Source of the DNA: Malurus cyaneus samueli
Lineage: Eukaryota > Chordata > Aves > Passeriformes > Maluridae
NCBI GenBank assembly: GCA_009741485.1
Contig: CM019218.1
Coordinates: 29,066,115 to 29,130,114 of the forward strand
Length of the DNA stretch: 64,000 bases
Reading direction: 5' to 3'
The notes beneath the pieces were generated by a model that was not told the origin of the DNA, did no database searches, and saw only the letters and a program-made list of their open reading frames with translations. Each line of letters begins with the position of its first letter. Position 1 is the stretch's first letter. Shown in pieces: positions 34,001 through 46,007 of the stretch. A program made the position numbers and the translations under genes.

Positions 34001-34249
34001 TCTACTGCACATTCCAACATCAAATGCTTAGCAGTGCTATGCTTCTAGTGCTCAGAACTATGAACTTGTTAAAATGTTTACTTCAGTTTGTCAGAGGACA
34101 TAAAAAAAACCCAACAAACAACACAAGCAGCTTACCTCCTTCATGATCTTTTTAGTGGAAGAAGAGTTTCCTTTTCTGGGGAGATCAATGCGATGACCTT
34201 CAATATGCAATACTTTCTGTTTTTTAACATTGTGAGCTTCAGATGCCAT
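28065..34249 (-). CDS. KATNBL1: Katanin regulatory subunit B1-like 1 (KATNBL1), nine coding exons
   Basis: KATNBL1 is a paralogue of the katanin p80 C-terminal (con80) domain. It binds the katanin ATPase subunits KATNA1/KATNAL1 and modulates microtubule severing; it is nuclear in interphase and reported at spindle poles in mitosis. Coding exons (minus strand): 34136-34249, 33355-33395, 32709-32988, 31205-31323, 30956-31006, 30779-30868, 30128-30217, 29617-29710 and 28065-28097. They sum to 912 bases, 303 codons plus TGA, with every junction in phase; human KATNBL1 is 304 residues. The protein has a basic N-terminal part (residues 1-85), the conserved [14 protein letters not shown] and [10 protein letters not shown] region (about 85-145), and a con80-type helical domain (about 146-303). 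The start is the first ATG ([10 protein letters not shown]). A non-coding first exon lies at 42.5 kb. No frame lesion was seen. Confidence 0.97.
29617..29710 (-). CDS. KATNBL1: KATNBL1 coding exon 8
   Basis: 94 bases between TCTTTCAG and GTAATC, phase 2 in and phase 0 out. It encodes [20 protein letters not shown], then [11 protein letters not shown], at residues 262-293 of the con80-type domain. Confidence 0.95.
30128..30217 (-). CDS. KATNBL1: KATNBL1 coding exon 7
   Basis: 90 bases between TTGTTGCAG and GTGAGT, phase 2 in and out. It encodes [20 protein letters not shown], the most conserved helix of the domain, followed by a divergent [10 protein letters not shown]. Confidence 0.95.
30779..30868 (-). 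CDS. KATNBL1: KATNBL1 coding exon 6
   Basis: 90 bases, phase 2 in and out, donor GTAAGT. It encodes [20 protein letters not shown], then [11 protein letters not shown]. The in-frame acceptor is TTTTTTTAAG; a stronger-looking TTTACAG lies seven bases downstream and would shift the frame (see findings). I chose the AAG because it restores the human-like N-[CS]-LQEEK sequence. Confidence 0.9.
30956..31006 (-). CDS. KATNBL1: KATNBL1 coding exon 5
   Basis: 51 bases between GTTTCTAG and GTACAA, phase 2 in and out. It encodes [16 protein letters not shown], matching human [16 protein letters not shown] with one substitution. An open frame reads on through the donor into the intron, so raw ORF calls misplace this exon. 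Confidence 0.95.
31205..31323 (-). CDS. KATNBL1: KATNBL1 coding exon 4
   Basis: 119 bases after AACATACAG, phase 0 in and phase 2 out at GTAAAA. It encodes [20 protein letters not shown], then [20 protein letters not shown]: the start of the con80-type domain. Confidence 0.95.
32709..32988 (-). CDS. KATNBL1: KATNBL1 coding exon 3
   Basis: 280 bases between TTATTGCAG and GTGGGT, phase 2 in and phase 0 out. It holds a basic, Cys-containing segment ([18 protein letters not shown]), then [15 protein letters not shown] and [20 protein letters not shown]. The second half is nearly invariant between bird and human. The first half diverges and may carry the nuclear-targeting charge cluster. The 179-codon plus-strand frame across it is a shadow. 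Confidence 0.95.
33355..33395 (-). CDS. KATNBL1: KATNBL1 coding exon 2
   Basis: A 41-base exon between TTCTTCCAG and GTAGGA, phase 0 in and phase 2 out, encoding [13 protein letters not shown]. It is too short for an ORF search and was found from the frame needed between its neighbours. The human counterpart is SPKQLAAYIN-like. Confidence 0.9.
34136..34249 (-). CDS. KATNBL1: KATNBL1 coding exon 1 with start codon
   Basis: 114 bases from ATG to the donor GTAAGC, 38 codons: [20 protein letters not shown], then [18 protein letters not shown]. Human begins MASETHNVKKRN and has the same IDLPRK motif. The 5'UTR continues upstream in this exon to an acceptor I did not fix. Confidence 0.93.
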
Positions 34250-37064
34250 AATCTCTCAAATCCCTGCTCTCAAGGGAAAGGTGCTTAGTTATATTTCATA
34301 AACCATTCAGTCAACCTCAAACACATCTAGCAAAACCAGTTAAAACAATTCAACTATTTGCAAGATATTCCATCCTATAAATAACCCAAAACATCATCCT
34401 TTAGCAAATGTTAGCTGGCGGTCTTATCATTAGTAACATGTTGATGAGCATTCCAAAATCCCCATTGAGCTTTCAAAAAGAGGAAATAAAACCAGAATCA
34501 CCCCAAGAAACAGAGACAGATTTTCAGACCAGCTTGCTATACCAGCATTGAGGGATGCCACAAAAACAAGAATTCAAGTAAAGAATAAAGCAATTTATGA
34601 GACTCTTTCCTCATACTACTGAATCTCACCTGCTACCTAGAGAAAAATAATTGGTTCCACAACTGTTTCCAAATGAGAAACACAGCTAAAAACGGATTCC
34701 TGTTTTTCAGAAAGAAAGCAAACTTCAGCAAAATAACAACAGTTAGAAAAAATCAATGAAGTGAAAGATCTTCCCTTAATTTACTGGCAATGTATAACCT
34801 CCCCCCCCTTTTTTTCAAAATAGAACTTTCTGCTATTTGTCACACTAAAACTCACAACTTTATTCTATGTCTAAGGTACTTGGTCTTGAAATATGCAACT
34901 ATTTCTACAAAAATCAACAGCAAGATTGAAACATTTTACATATGACTTTGCATCTTTTGTAAGTGATAAGAATATTCATTGCTTGAGACTGGATTCAACT
35001 ACTGCAGCATCACAGAGCACTCTTCTTAGAATGTTTTAGCAAGACATCTTATGCTACTTTTAGAAGACAACCACTTGCTCTGATATTACTGGGTTTTCCC
35101 CTAAAACTATGGTCCCCAACTGCTCTAATCTCTCCCCTCCATCTTTAGCACTAGTCCTATGCCTTTTACTCTATGTAGCAGATTTAACCCACATTAAGAA
35201 CTTCAGCATTCAAAGACAAAGACACTGAGCAGTGAAAAAGCCAGATGGGAAAGAGCTTATCAGGCATGAAGATCCTTCCATGTAGCAGCTAAAGGCCGTC
35301 AATTAAAACAAGCAGGTGGCAGGCTCAAAACCAGACAGAAGCTGTATTCTAACCATCAGGCACGTTAAAATTCACATTGTAGGGTACAGTGGTAGGAAAA
35401 AAAATTCCTCAAATGTTTTGGTTTTTTTAGAAATGGATCAGTACTAAAGAATTTTATTTGCGATCTCTCTTTCAGAAAAGGGAATATTTACTGACAAAGT
35501 CCCTTATCCTATAAGATGGGAACAGGGAGCCCTCAGACTACAGCAAGAATTGCAAATGGCAACATTATTTAGGGCAAGATCTTTAACAGCGGGTACTCAG
35601 CCTTTTCCAAATGTAAGTCTGGCTTAAGACTGGTTCATTAACTTAAGTTTTCCACACTATGGGATGGTGACAGAAGAGTTATCATTTCATTAGCTCTCTA
35701 CACTTCCTAGTTCCCCCACATAGATTTGCTTGTATATAAACTTTTCTCTGAAGTTTAGAAAAAAAACCTCAAAACCAAACACCTTTTCCTCTGCTTAGCA
35801 GACTGGTTAAAACCATTATGTGGACTCAAAACGAGCTGTATATTAAAATTTGAACATGGAGCACAACACAAAGACATACACTGAACAACTGAACTTCTGA
35901 AGAAAAGTCCAACCTAGCAATCCTAAAATCCAAACAAATTCACCCTTTTATTCAGGGCAGAGATAAAGAGGGCTTGGAAAAGTCTTGATTTTTCTTTTTG
36001 CTTCTATCCACTGTTTGACAAAAATACTGAGGGGAAAACAATATACCTCTAAAGTAATAGCGGGGACAACCTCCAACCACCAGAGCTGAACCCCACAGTC
36101 ATCTCATCAGGTGCTAAAAAAACCCCTAATCTTTGTTCCTGAAGAACAATTTCTGTGATTACTCCTGTAACACATTACCAGCTTACAATTCTTCATGCCT
36201 GAGAGTGACCAGAACAGTAAGCAATTCTTCTAGCAGTGCTTCTTATTTTTGCTTGTTTAATAAATGATCTCAATCTACCCTCCTCTTTCACACTAAGCAG
36301 TACACAAGAATCTGATTACCAAAACAAAAGAAGCACTGTATAACTACAATGCTTTTAGCTTAAAAGAAGTTAAAATATCAGAAGGCTAGAAATAAATGTC
36401 TTACCAAAGAAATTCAATTAGTACATCAGTTTTTAATACTGGGCTCTAAAGAGCTAAGATAACACCTCAAAATACCTGAATTGGAGAGGCATGACCCTGG
36501 ACAGAAGGAAGTTCCTTACAAATGGTCGCACGTGCCCAGGAGAAAAATTGAGAGAATTTTACACTCTGACAAATCTGACATAGAATATATTGTTCCCCAG
36601 CCTCCCAGCTGAAACAGGATGAGACAACAGAACTATCAATTCTTTCCTTAAAGACTGGTAACAGAAATTAAAAAAAAAAAAACAAAACAGGTTAAAAGAT
36701 GATCAGATATACAGGAGCAGCTGATGAATGTATGACTTCATTGTCCAACAGTTTAGAAAGGTTTCCATAATTTAACCTGTTGAGGATCTCAGATTACGCA
36801 GAAGTAGTAAAGAGCATTTAAGTAGTAATGAAATTGCTGTGTTGTTAGGTATTTTGTGAAGGGGAAGAATCTCTCCCTTGGAGCTGACAAAATACCCAAA
36901 GAAATCACATGTAGAGAACACAGTCAGTATTTAAAGACAGCCTCAAGGAAGATCCAGACTGACATCTCTGTTGTGCTAATTAGTAAACAATGTAATCAAG
37001 AACAGACTTAGTGGACACAAACAAATAGTGAGAAAGATTCAACAGGGCTGTCACTAAAGCAACA

Positions 37065-37426
37065 AAACCTGGTAAAGAGAAGGCTCCAGGGTGAGCTCAA
37101 CGTGGCCTTCCAGTACCTGAAGGGGCTAAAAGAGAGCTGGAGACAGACTTTTTACCAGGACATTTAGTGATAGGGCAAAAGGTAATAGCAACTGACCATG
37201 GGTGATTGGATATTAGGACAAAATCCTTTACAGTGAGGGTGGTGAGGCACTGGAAGACATTTCCTAGGGAAGTGGTCGCTGTTCTGTCCCTGGAAGAGTT
37301 CAAGGCTGGGTTAGATGGGGCATTGACCAATCTGGTCAAATGGAAGGTGTCCCTTCCCATGGCAGGGAAATTGGAATTACAAGATCTTTAAGATCCCTTC
37401 TAACCCAAATTATTCAATGATTCTAT
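37065..37426 (+). mobile_element. CR1 LINE 3'-end fragment
   Basis: Starts 'ctggtaaagagaaggctccag' in the [19 protein letters not shown] region of ORF2. It continues through 'ggtggtgaggcactggaa' and 'gggaagtggtcgctg', and ends 'attcaatgattctatgaag'. It is 5' truncated and lies antisense to KATNBL1 in its first intron. Confidence 0.92.
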
Positions 37427-38235
37427 GAAGTTCTGCTCTGCAAAATTAATGGAATTTATTAAGAGTATGTGGTAGTACAAAAGAGATAAAGGACAACTAA
37501 ATGATAGACTGTATTTGAATTTCCAACTCCCTCACAAATCTTCAGGAAACTAAGCAACCATGTGATAAAAGGGAAACCTTTTGCACGTAAAAGTACATAA
37601 GGAACAGCCATAAACTCTCTAAGCCATCTCCATACTGCAGAAAATCACCTTCAGATCCACAGAGAAAATTTGTATTGGTTTATGATGTTTGATATATTCA
37701 TAAATTACCTCACAGAAGGGGATGAGTACTTCAATGACCATTGACAGCACAAAGTCATACCAGACTGTGAAGATGAGGGTTAACTGAAGAACTGGAGAAG
37801 GACTGTGATCTTCAATAAGCAGAAACAATGATTATAGATAATATAAAGCAAAGCCTGTGTGTCTGCAGGTATTCTCAGAAAATTCTGAGTTCCTATTGGA
37901 ATTACTTTCTCTGAGCTATTAACTGCCACCTGCAACAGTATCAGGATATGTGGACAGTTTAGATCACTTGGACTGCTCAATGCTCCAAATGGACCAATAA
38001 ATAGTTAGAAAAACAAACAGAACACTGTTGTTACAGTTTATAGAACTAATTTATTCCTGCATTTTAAACACTGAGTGCAGGGTTAACTAATTTTCGTAAA
38101 AAAAAAACACAAAAAAAAACACACCAACCCAAAAGTAAAAAAAAAAACAAACTTGCAAGTAAGAAAAAAAAAGCTCAGACAAAGGCAAGTTAAAAATGCA
38201 TGGGATACCTTCCAAATAATCAACATCTGAGCAGA

Positions 38236-38480
38236 AGAGCCTTTTCAGTCTGGAGAGAAGGCTACATGAAGCTGACAGGGGAAGTAAGACAAAGGACTAC
38301 AAAATTAATGGCTTGGAGAAGTTGCATAGAGATTGTTTTCTGTCTTGCCCAATATAAAAATAAAGGGTCAAAAGAGAATAGCTGAAGATCAGATCAAAGC
38401 TAACAAGGATAAGCTCTGTGCAAACTATAATCAACCTGAACTTGCCACAGGATATGGTGGACCCAAATGTTTTATTTGGG
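38236..38480 (+). mobile_element. Probable ancient CR1/L3-like LINE remnant
   Basis: 'tctggagagaaggct', 'acaaaattaatggcttgg' and 'cacaggatatggtgga' lie in the order and spacing of the conserved 3' part of CR1/L3-type ORF2. The copy is highly diverged and has no clear 3' end. Assignment is by pattern only. Confidence 0.4.
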
Positions 38481-41264
38481 CTCTAGGACAGACTGTGCAA
38501 AGTCATTAAAAACAAAAAAAAACCAAACTGAAAGTAATTAAATTTAGATACACAGCCCAGGTAGTCCAAACAGAGCAGAATGCAAGCAGAAGAATCTGGC
38601 ATATACAAACCTAACAGTGCTATAATAAACTTAGTCAACATCTTAAGAAACCAGCTTTGAAAGGCTTAGTAACACCCAACAAAATGCTAGCTGGCCAGCA
38701 ATTAAAAAGATGAATGCTACAGGATGAAAGGCACTTTACAGGGCTCTTCACAACTTTGATTTCCTATTTGCTATCAGATATCATCTAGGGATAGCAAATT
38801 AGACACTATAGCCCCCTGTAATTTTGGGATATATATTGAGAGTTTTTAAACTGACATTAAATACTAATTTGCCCAGAGTCACACAATCTATATCTTAATG
38901 TCTTTAATATCTGACTTTTCCCTTGTGATGAGAACAGCTAGTTGTATTTGATCAGGACAATCAGCTATGCTATCTCATTGATGCCAGCACATCTAGTTTG
39001 CTTTACAAAGTTTTTAAAAATAAACTAAGGATGTAATGCGTGTCACTTCGTCTCTGCTTTGGTCCATTGTACTATTCTAAACTGTTTTACACCTGTAACA
39101 AGGTAGACTGCAAATCTGAACAGAGATGTATAATTTCATAACGATGATAGAATCAAATGCCACCAAATTCCCCTATCCCATGAGTGGTTTCTCAGAGCAG
39201 ATGACAATCCTCCCTTCTCCCCCTTTTATTTGCTTCAATCTTCAGTAAGCAGAAGGACTAAAGTTATAGCAGCCATGTATCCAGAGAAGAAGCTGGTTTG
39301 TCCCCCCAGTGAACAGCACCTGTGAAAACTTTTCTTGATGGTTTTACTGGTATTTTCTATCTCTGATCTCTCCCAGAAGAAATAAAACTCTTCAGGTCAT
39401 ACCAGAATTAGGCAAAGAAAGTCAGCACTAACAGGCTTTCAAGTGCATATCTATCAAAGGCAAGTATTAACAACTCTGCCACTCCCTCCCACCGCCCTAT
39501 GTTCTGGGCACCGCCCCCAGAGAGAGACAAACTCTTCTTGGCACGTTATGTAATTTCCACGTGTATTAACATAACATTTTCTTACAAAACACAGCCTGGA
39601 CTACTTTGCGTGGCAGCAAGAAAAACATAAAATAGTTAGATATCTTAAATCATCAGCAATACCTTTTAAACCTTTTAAAATACATATTCTTCCATCCTGT
39701 TCCTTGTCCAAATTTTTAATAGCTATTTTTCCCTGCAGCATTCCATTGCAAATGCTCCTGTGATTCTCCCCTACACCACAGTAACCCAAGTGCAAGTTCA
39801 AGGATGACAATTTTAAAGTCAGATGAAAGAGCTAATTAAACATTACTCCCGCGGAGGGGAGTTCATGCTTTGAGAGCATTCCAAATAGGTATGCATCAGG
39901 TAATCAGTAATGGTCAGCTAATTTCACTGGCCATTATCAGATTTACAATGGTCACAAAAAACTTTCAAGAATGGTTATTTCAAATTTACTTCCAAATAGG
40001 CAATTAGCTTACAAAAATAAATTAGCACTATCTTATGATGTGGAAGTGATTTTGTAAGCTTGGCATAATTTTCTTTCATTTTAGCTCTGACAAAAGTTAC
40101 CAAATCCATCAGTCTTTGTTTTAGAATGCTTCCACATCCTTTGAATATAAAAATTTGTTGCTTTTCAAAAATTTTATTAGTAATTCATGTACTGATGATT
40201 GACCAGCTGTTAAATACTGAATTTTCTTAAAAAAAGGAAGTAGAGTTCAAGATTCTTAGGAGTATGTTGACATAAAACTTTTCTGCAACACTATAAAGAA
40301 TGTCTTACATGCCAACAAATCAGTTTTTCAATGTCCTACATTTGTCAGGCCATTTGTTCTAGTTTTAAGTTTCCTATGTTGATAAAAACAATTTTGCTAA
40401 ATTTGCAGTAAATACAAACACTATTTGAGCAACTAATGATAGTAAATTAGCTTATACCTAGGATTTAAACTGATTTTCCTCTTACATATAGAATTGGTAT
40501 GTAACATACTGTCAGTCATAACAAACCTCCAAAAATGACCAAAGTCACAATTCATTCAAGTTTAGTGAGCATGAACCCAGACAGACATTAGCTCTCCTTG
40601 TAGAGAAGCCCAGGTGTCTAATAACTGAAACTTATTCACATTTTCTACAAAAGAAGTCAAACTAGAATTCAGTTTTCTGCATCTGGAAGTACCATTTACA
40701 GATATGTTAGGCTGCCATAAAGTAATAGCAGCTGTCAGTGGGTTGGTTCTTTCTGAAGGCATCTTTCAAGAATGAAAAAATACATTTACCTGTTGATTGT
40801 CACTTATGAACACTAGGGATATAAGTTTGGAAAAGTTATAAAACTTATAGAAGTGTTACATAGGAAACAAATTTACACTACACTGAAGCTCTCACATTAA
40901 TATTTTACACAATTCTTTAAGAAGCTACTAATGAAATCTAATACAGCAATTTTTTTTTACCATTTATTGCTAAACCCAGAGTTAAAAAGAACTGCGACAC
41001 AATTTTGAATTCAAACCCAGAGACAGACATACTGGGAAACCCCTCAAGCTCAGAACTTAGTGGAGGTGAAGTTGGTACTCACTACATTCCCACCTGGCTG
41101 AACAGTCTGCGACTACATTATGCACAGCCTTCACATGACTTTTTACGCTACCCTCAAATACACGCCTCTTATTGACTGTAGTCTGTTCATAGAATCTAAA
41201 AAACCCTTACTTGATAGTCAAGCTTCTTACCGTGGGACCAGCACAGAATTATTTTTTCTATTAA

Positions 41265-41480
41265 ATAGCTTATTTAAATTATTATGAAATAATATATATG
41301 AAATATATCTCATACACATTATATAATATATAGTATTATGAAATAAAATAAAATAAATTTAAAAGAGAAGTTTCAAAAGCAGGTAAGTGAATGTGTATAT
41401 ACACACATATATAAGAATATGTGCATATCCAAATACGTGCATAAAATTTTTAATATTAATATATAAAATACCTTAATATT
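41265..41480. repeat. AT-rich low-complexity block
   Basis: Mixed ATATAT, (AAAAT)n and near-palindromic TATATA stretches, with 'attatgaaata' occurring twice about 60 bases apart. Likely simple sequence in KATNBL1 intron 1. Confidence 0.75.
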
Positions 41481-42189
41481 ATTTTAATGTAATGAAATCC
41501 TGAGTTATAAAGTTTAGGAATTTATATCAGCGGCAATTTGAATTCAATGGAATAACATTAGAGAAATTTAAATCAAAGCTAAATGCACTGTCAATAAGAA
41601 ATTAGTGATGTTTTTAGATAAAAACATGTCCAATCAACAAGGCCAAAGAGGCACAAACAACCTTCTGTTATGCTTTAATTCTACTAAGCACGGGTAACTA
41701 TTTTTTTTTTAATTTCCCTGACTACAGCCACACAATAATAGGAAGAAGAAAATAGGGATACAAGAAAAGCAAAAATTATATTCTAAGAGATAGACAAAAA
41801 CTCCTTTTAAGCAAAGGGACTTAACTTTGCTCCAAAGCAGAGCACGTTACAAAAACAGAAACAGAAGATTTCCAAGATCACCACCTAATCTCTCTCCTTA
41901 AAAGATCTCCCTATTTAAAATGCCTTTATTTTAAATCTGCACGCCAAACCATCCAGCACAACACTGAAAAAATAACTTGAAGGCTTCCGAACAAAGTAAT
42001 TAATGCATGATCTGATCTTCAAGCAGTTAGGATTTTCCCCCCCTTCCTTCCCCCTGGAATCTGTCACACCCAAGAAATTAAATCCGTCAGCAGGCCTCAC
42101 ACCCAGCTTGTCCTCCCTTTCGGCAGCACCAGAGCCTTCCCCGCTCTTCTGGCACGTATCTGCCATTGCACACGCCTGCTTCGAGCTGA

Positions 42190-42870
42190 GGCTGATGGCA
42201 CCATTTTAGAAAGGGACCGAAGCGCCACAGCTCGCTCTCCCGAGGCGGCAGGCACCGCACAGAGCTGTGCCGGGGGCCAGTCCGGGACAGCCGGGGAGCG
42301 GCACGGAGCGGAACGGAGCGATCCGCGCCCCCAAGCCGCCCGCAGCCTCCGCCGCCGTCTCGGCAACCCCGGGCGAGACTCCTCGGAGCCGCGCCCGGTC
42401 CCGGCGGGCAGAGAGCGTCCCCGCCGCATTCCCCCCGGCCCGCCCCGGGCCCGGGCACCCCCGCCGCACTCACCCGCTGCTCATGTTCGGGGCCGGGCCG
42501 AGGCGGCTGAGCGGCGGAGCGCACTGCCGGGCCCGCGCCCGGAGCCTGGCCTTCAACGCCGCCGCGGTGCATGCCGCCGCGCGCGCCGCACCACGCCCCG
42601 CCCACGCGCTGCGCGGCCCCGCGGCGCCCTCTGCCGCCGCGCCTCGCGCCCCGCCCCCCGCCCCCGCGGCGCGCGCGCGTCTGTCCGCGCCCGTGCGGCC
42701 TCCGGCGGCCGAAGCGCTGAGGGACAGCGAGCCGGGAATGGCCGAGGATCCCGAATCGGGAACCTCACAGCCCGCGCTCCCCGCCGCCTTTGCAGGCCGC
42801 CAGTGACGAGGCGTGGCTGTGACTGTGCCGCGCTCAGACTGGCTGAGAAATCCATGGTGGCTCCGCGTTC
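42190..42870. promoter_or_regulatory. KATNBL1: CpG island promoter of KATNBL1
   Basis: Very high GC and CpG density from about 42.2 to 42.87 kb in otherwise AT-rich DNA, with Sp1-type boxes such as cacgccccgcccacg at 42592-42606 and several CGCG runs. It spans the KATNBL1 first-exon donor. Open frames of 80-180 codons on both strands are GC-driven artefacts. Confidence 0.85.
42474..42600 (-). other. KATNBL1: Probable non-coding first exon of KATNBL1
   Basis: A consensus donor, reading GCGG|GTGAGTG on the minus strand, ends an exon at 42474 in the centre of the CpG island. Since the start codon lies at 34249, this exon would be untranslated. The upstream (right) limit is a guess. Confidence 0.6.
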
Positions 42871-42881
42871 CGCTGCATTAT

Positions 42882-43970
42882 CACAGAATCACAGAATGAG
42901 GCGAGTTGGAAGGGCCCCACGTAGCACCATCCGCAAGAATCACGGCGTGTGCCCAAGGGCACTGGGCTCTGTCAGGCTGATGCAGTTACCACTGCCCCGG
43001 GAGACTGTTATACTGCCAACCACCCTTTGGATGAAAAACCGTTTCCTAGTTTTGAACCTAAACCTCCTGACACAGCTTCAGGCCATTCCCTTGGGTTCTG
43101 TCGCTGGTCACCAGAGAGAGGAGATCAGGGTCTGCCCCTCTCCTTCCCCTAGCAAGGGAATTGTAGACTGCAGTGAGGTCTCCCCTCAGTCTCCTCCAGG
43201 CTGAACAAAGTGACCTCAGCCACTCCTCCCAGGGCTTCATCTCAAGGCCATTCACCATCTTCATTGCCCTACGTTGGGCGCTCTAAAAGTTTAATAGCAT
43301 CTTATATTGTGGTGCTCAAAACTGCACACAGCGCTTGAGGTGAGGCTGCCCCAGCCCAGAGCAGAGCAGGACAATCCCCTCCCTTGCCTGGCTGGTGATG
43401 CTGTGCCTGTTGCACCCCAGGATGTGGTTGGCTCTCCTGGCTGCCAGGGCACTGCTGGCTCATGTTCAACTTTCTGGCAATCAGGACCCTTAGGTCTCTT
43501 TCCTTGTCACTGCTTCCCATCCTCTCATTTCTCAATCTGTCAGGGCATCCAGGGTTGCCCATCCCAGGTGCAGAATCTGGCATTTTCCCTTGTTGAATTT
43601 CATATATTTGGTGATTGTCCAGTACTCTAATTTGTCAAGGTGTCTCTACAGGGGGAACTCCCTGCCTTTGACGGAGTCAACAGCTTCTCCTTTCTGCAAA
43701 TTTGCTTAGTATCCCTTCCAGTCCTGTGTCCAGCTCATTAATGAAGGTGTTGAAGAGCACAGAGCCAAGGATAGAGCCCTGCAGAACCCCACTAGTGATG
43801 GATCTTCAGACTGATGTCACCCCATTCACTACAACCCTTTGTGCCTGACCTCTGAGCCAGTTGTTCACGAATCGCATGATTTGTTTCTCCAGCTGTGGGC
43901 TGGACATTTTATTCAGGATAATACGACAGAAAATACTGAAAGGTTTACTGATTATAGCCTGTAAGACCTT
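42882..43970 (-). mobile_element. CR1 LINE, degraded
   Basis: Begins at its 3' end with two attctgtg octamers (42882-42900) and runs about 1.1 kb into RT-coding sequence. Minus-strand remnants include MKMVNGLEMKPWEEWLRSL and ERDLRVLIARKLNMSQQC. Frameshifts and indels are numerous, so it is older than the nested copy at 13.4 kb. It starts about a dozen bases after the KATNBL1 CpG island ends. Confidence 0.92.
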
Positions 43971-45801
43971 TCAGCCCTGGCTCCTCTTGTGTGGAAGCAA
44001 ACATAGGATACATTCTTTACTGAAGGTGGTATCCTTATTTATTGATGGGCTCTTGAAAGAGAATGATACTACTTTTCCATAGGAAGGAAAGCACATAGCC
44101 CCAGTGTTTCAGGTGTAGATTAAAGGCTGCAAAAGGGACGTAATAACCAGTATTTCACTATCATGATTCCCCTTTTCATCCAGAACGCCCTTGTGATTAG
44201 TAATGCGGTCTTATTTCCAGTCTAAGTTTATTCAGGTTCTGCTTGTTCTTCTAGCACCAATATTACCCTGTAGTTTAAACAACTCTCGCATACTATCATG
44301 GCTATTTGCTATAAGAGAATAATATAAAAGAGTAGTTTTATCCTCAGCAATTTTATTTCACTCACCTAATGATCTCCTATTGCAGGATAGCCTTTCTGTT
44401 TGCTCAGTCATCCAAATGTCACCTTTACCAATGTTTTTGCAGATGTTGCAGTTTCTACCCTGTATGTGTTTAAAATATACATGGTTTTACTCATCTGAGC
44501 AGCTGTGGATATCCCGGTACATATGGTCACTAAGGGTTTTTAAAAGAATGTTTTCTTTGAGCTTTGAGTGCTGATGAAACTTACCAAAGGAAACAGATTA
44601 TGCTGTTTTAGAGAACAGGACAATTAGCAAATGATGTACACTAAAAAAAATGTTTGGGCTTTTCAGAACAGACCTTCCCAGTGAAGTTTGTCAGGAGCAC
44701 ATGGTTACATACAAAGTGTTTTTTAGATTATGGCCAGCTAAATGTGTTCAAGTTCCATGTGGAAGCTAGACAGCGACAGAAATGGCGGAAGTCTCCTTAT
44801 GTGATATTATGTTTACAGGGCAGCACAACTGGTTTGTCCAGTCAAGGTGCCAAACATAATAATATTTTTATTACTGGGCCCAGTTATTAAAGACCTTTTC
44901 TGAAAACAAGATGTTCTGCAAGTCCACAGAGGAGTCAAATTTTGTAATGAAAGTGTAATTTCTGCCAAGGGCCCTGTTCTGTTTTCAGAAGCACACAAGC
45001 TGTACTCCTCTGGCTAAGTAGTAAGGATTGTGGACCATCTAGCTACTAATACTAGCAGGTTCATTAGGGTTATCCTACAGGTCAGCTGTAGTAATTTTCA
45101 TCAAAATTTACCACTTCTTTTATGTATTTCCTTTGATTCTGTTTTTGATATGCATACTGTCAGTTGTTTTAAATTATTATCTGTGCCTGGAAAAACAGTT
45201 CCCTTAGTTAAACATTCTTATACCCTTTCTAAATATATTCCTTAGCCTATTTTCCTTTAACTTATTTTTTTCTCCAGTCTTCTCCAAATTAAAAGAAAAT
45301 AAAAAATCATTGTTTCTTGTATTAACTACAAGGTATGGAAAATACTCTTTTCTGAAACTTATTTTTCCTGTTCCATGTTCCTTTTCATGTTTTTAGTTTG
45401 TTTGGTTTTGTTGGTTTTTTTTTTAATACTTGAGAAATTTTTTAATATTTAACTTTTTTTTTTTTTTGCAAGACCTAATTATATATTTTAAAGGAAAAGA
45501 ACTAGCTGTGAGAGATTCCGATTTGTGTAATCTACCTTAGAACAATGCTTTTTACTACTGTGACTATGACACTAAGTGTGATCTGATAGGATGGCTGTGG
45601 ACAAAACCTGGAGTGTTTTTAGGTATTAGAAACATTGTGGTTCTAAATAAGTTAAGCTGGTGATCATAAATAAAGCTGGCCAAGAACACAGATATACACA
45701 CTACGTACATTTCTGTAGCTGCCCTAAGTGAAGCTGTATGAAACATGAAGGGAGGAATGAACACCAGGGCATCTAAGATAACAGCAAGGAGCTGTGCTTA
45801 C
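43971..45801. other. AT-rich DNA, no gene recognised
   Basis: No splice-flanked exon could be tied with confidence to the exon at 45802-46007, although its downstream partners should lie here if it is genuine. Poly-T runs occur near 45415-45470. Confidence 0.4.
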
Positions 45802-46007
45802 CCTTTCTCTTCTCTCAAGGGCAGCTTTTTTACAGTTTCTTCCATAGCTCTTCTGTAAATGAGTTCTTTGTGCATGGCTTGACAGATTTGAACAGTCAAA
45901 TCTTCCATATGGGTGAAAGAGTGTAATGAGAAGTCCTGGCAATTGTGGTAATTATAGTTGCGATAGGATTTTATAAGATCATGATATGTAATCTGAGTCA
46001 TGTTTTT
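45802..46007 (-). CDS. Candidate protein-coding exon of an unidentified gene
   Basis: A 206-base minus-strand segment with a strong acceptor (TCACTCCTGCAG) and a strong donor (AAAGG|GTAAGCA). It is open throughout. An ATG at 46001 starts MTQITYHDLIKSYRNYNYHN, followed by THMEDLTVQICQAMHKELIY and ending KKLPLREEKG before the donor (66 codons plus 2 bases). The composition is protein-like: amphipathic, charged helical C-terminal half, no low complexity. If the ATG is the start, this is a first coding exon with the 5'UTR in an upstream exon, perhaps at the CpG-rich block near 48.1 kb. I do not recognise the protein family. It is not EMC4, SLC12A6 or NOP10. It could be a lineage-specific gene or a fortuitous exon. 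Confidence 0.45.

Larger units (their letters stand above)
34250..42473 (-). other. KATNBL1: KATNBL1 5'UTR remainder and intron 1
   Basis: About 8.2 kb of AT-rich intron between the non-coding first exon and the start-codon exon. It contains a CR1 fragment at 37.07-37.43 kb, a probable older LINE remnant at 38.24-38.48 kb, A-rich runs near 38.1 kb and an AT-rich block at 41.27-41.48 kb. I see no other gene. Confidence 0.7.

Noticed and set aside
42087..42855. Open frames of 80-179 codons on both strands near 42.5 kb
   Set aside because: GC-rich CpG island artefacts overlapping the KATNBL1 non-coding first exon and promoter.
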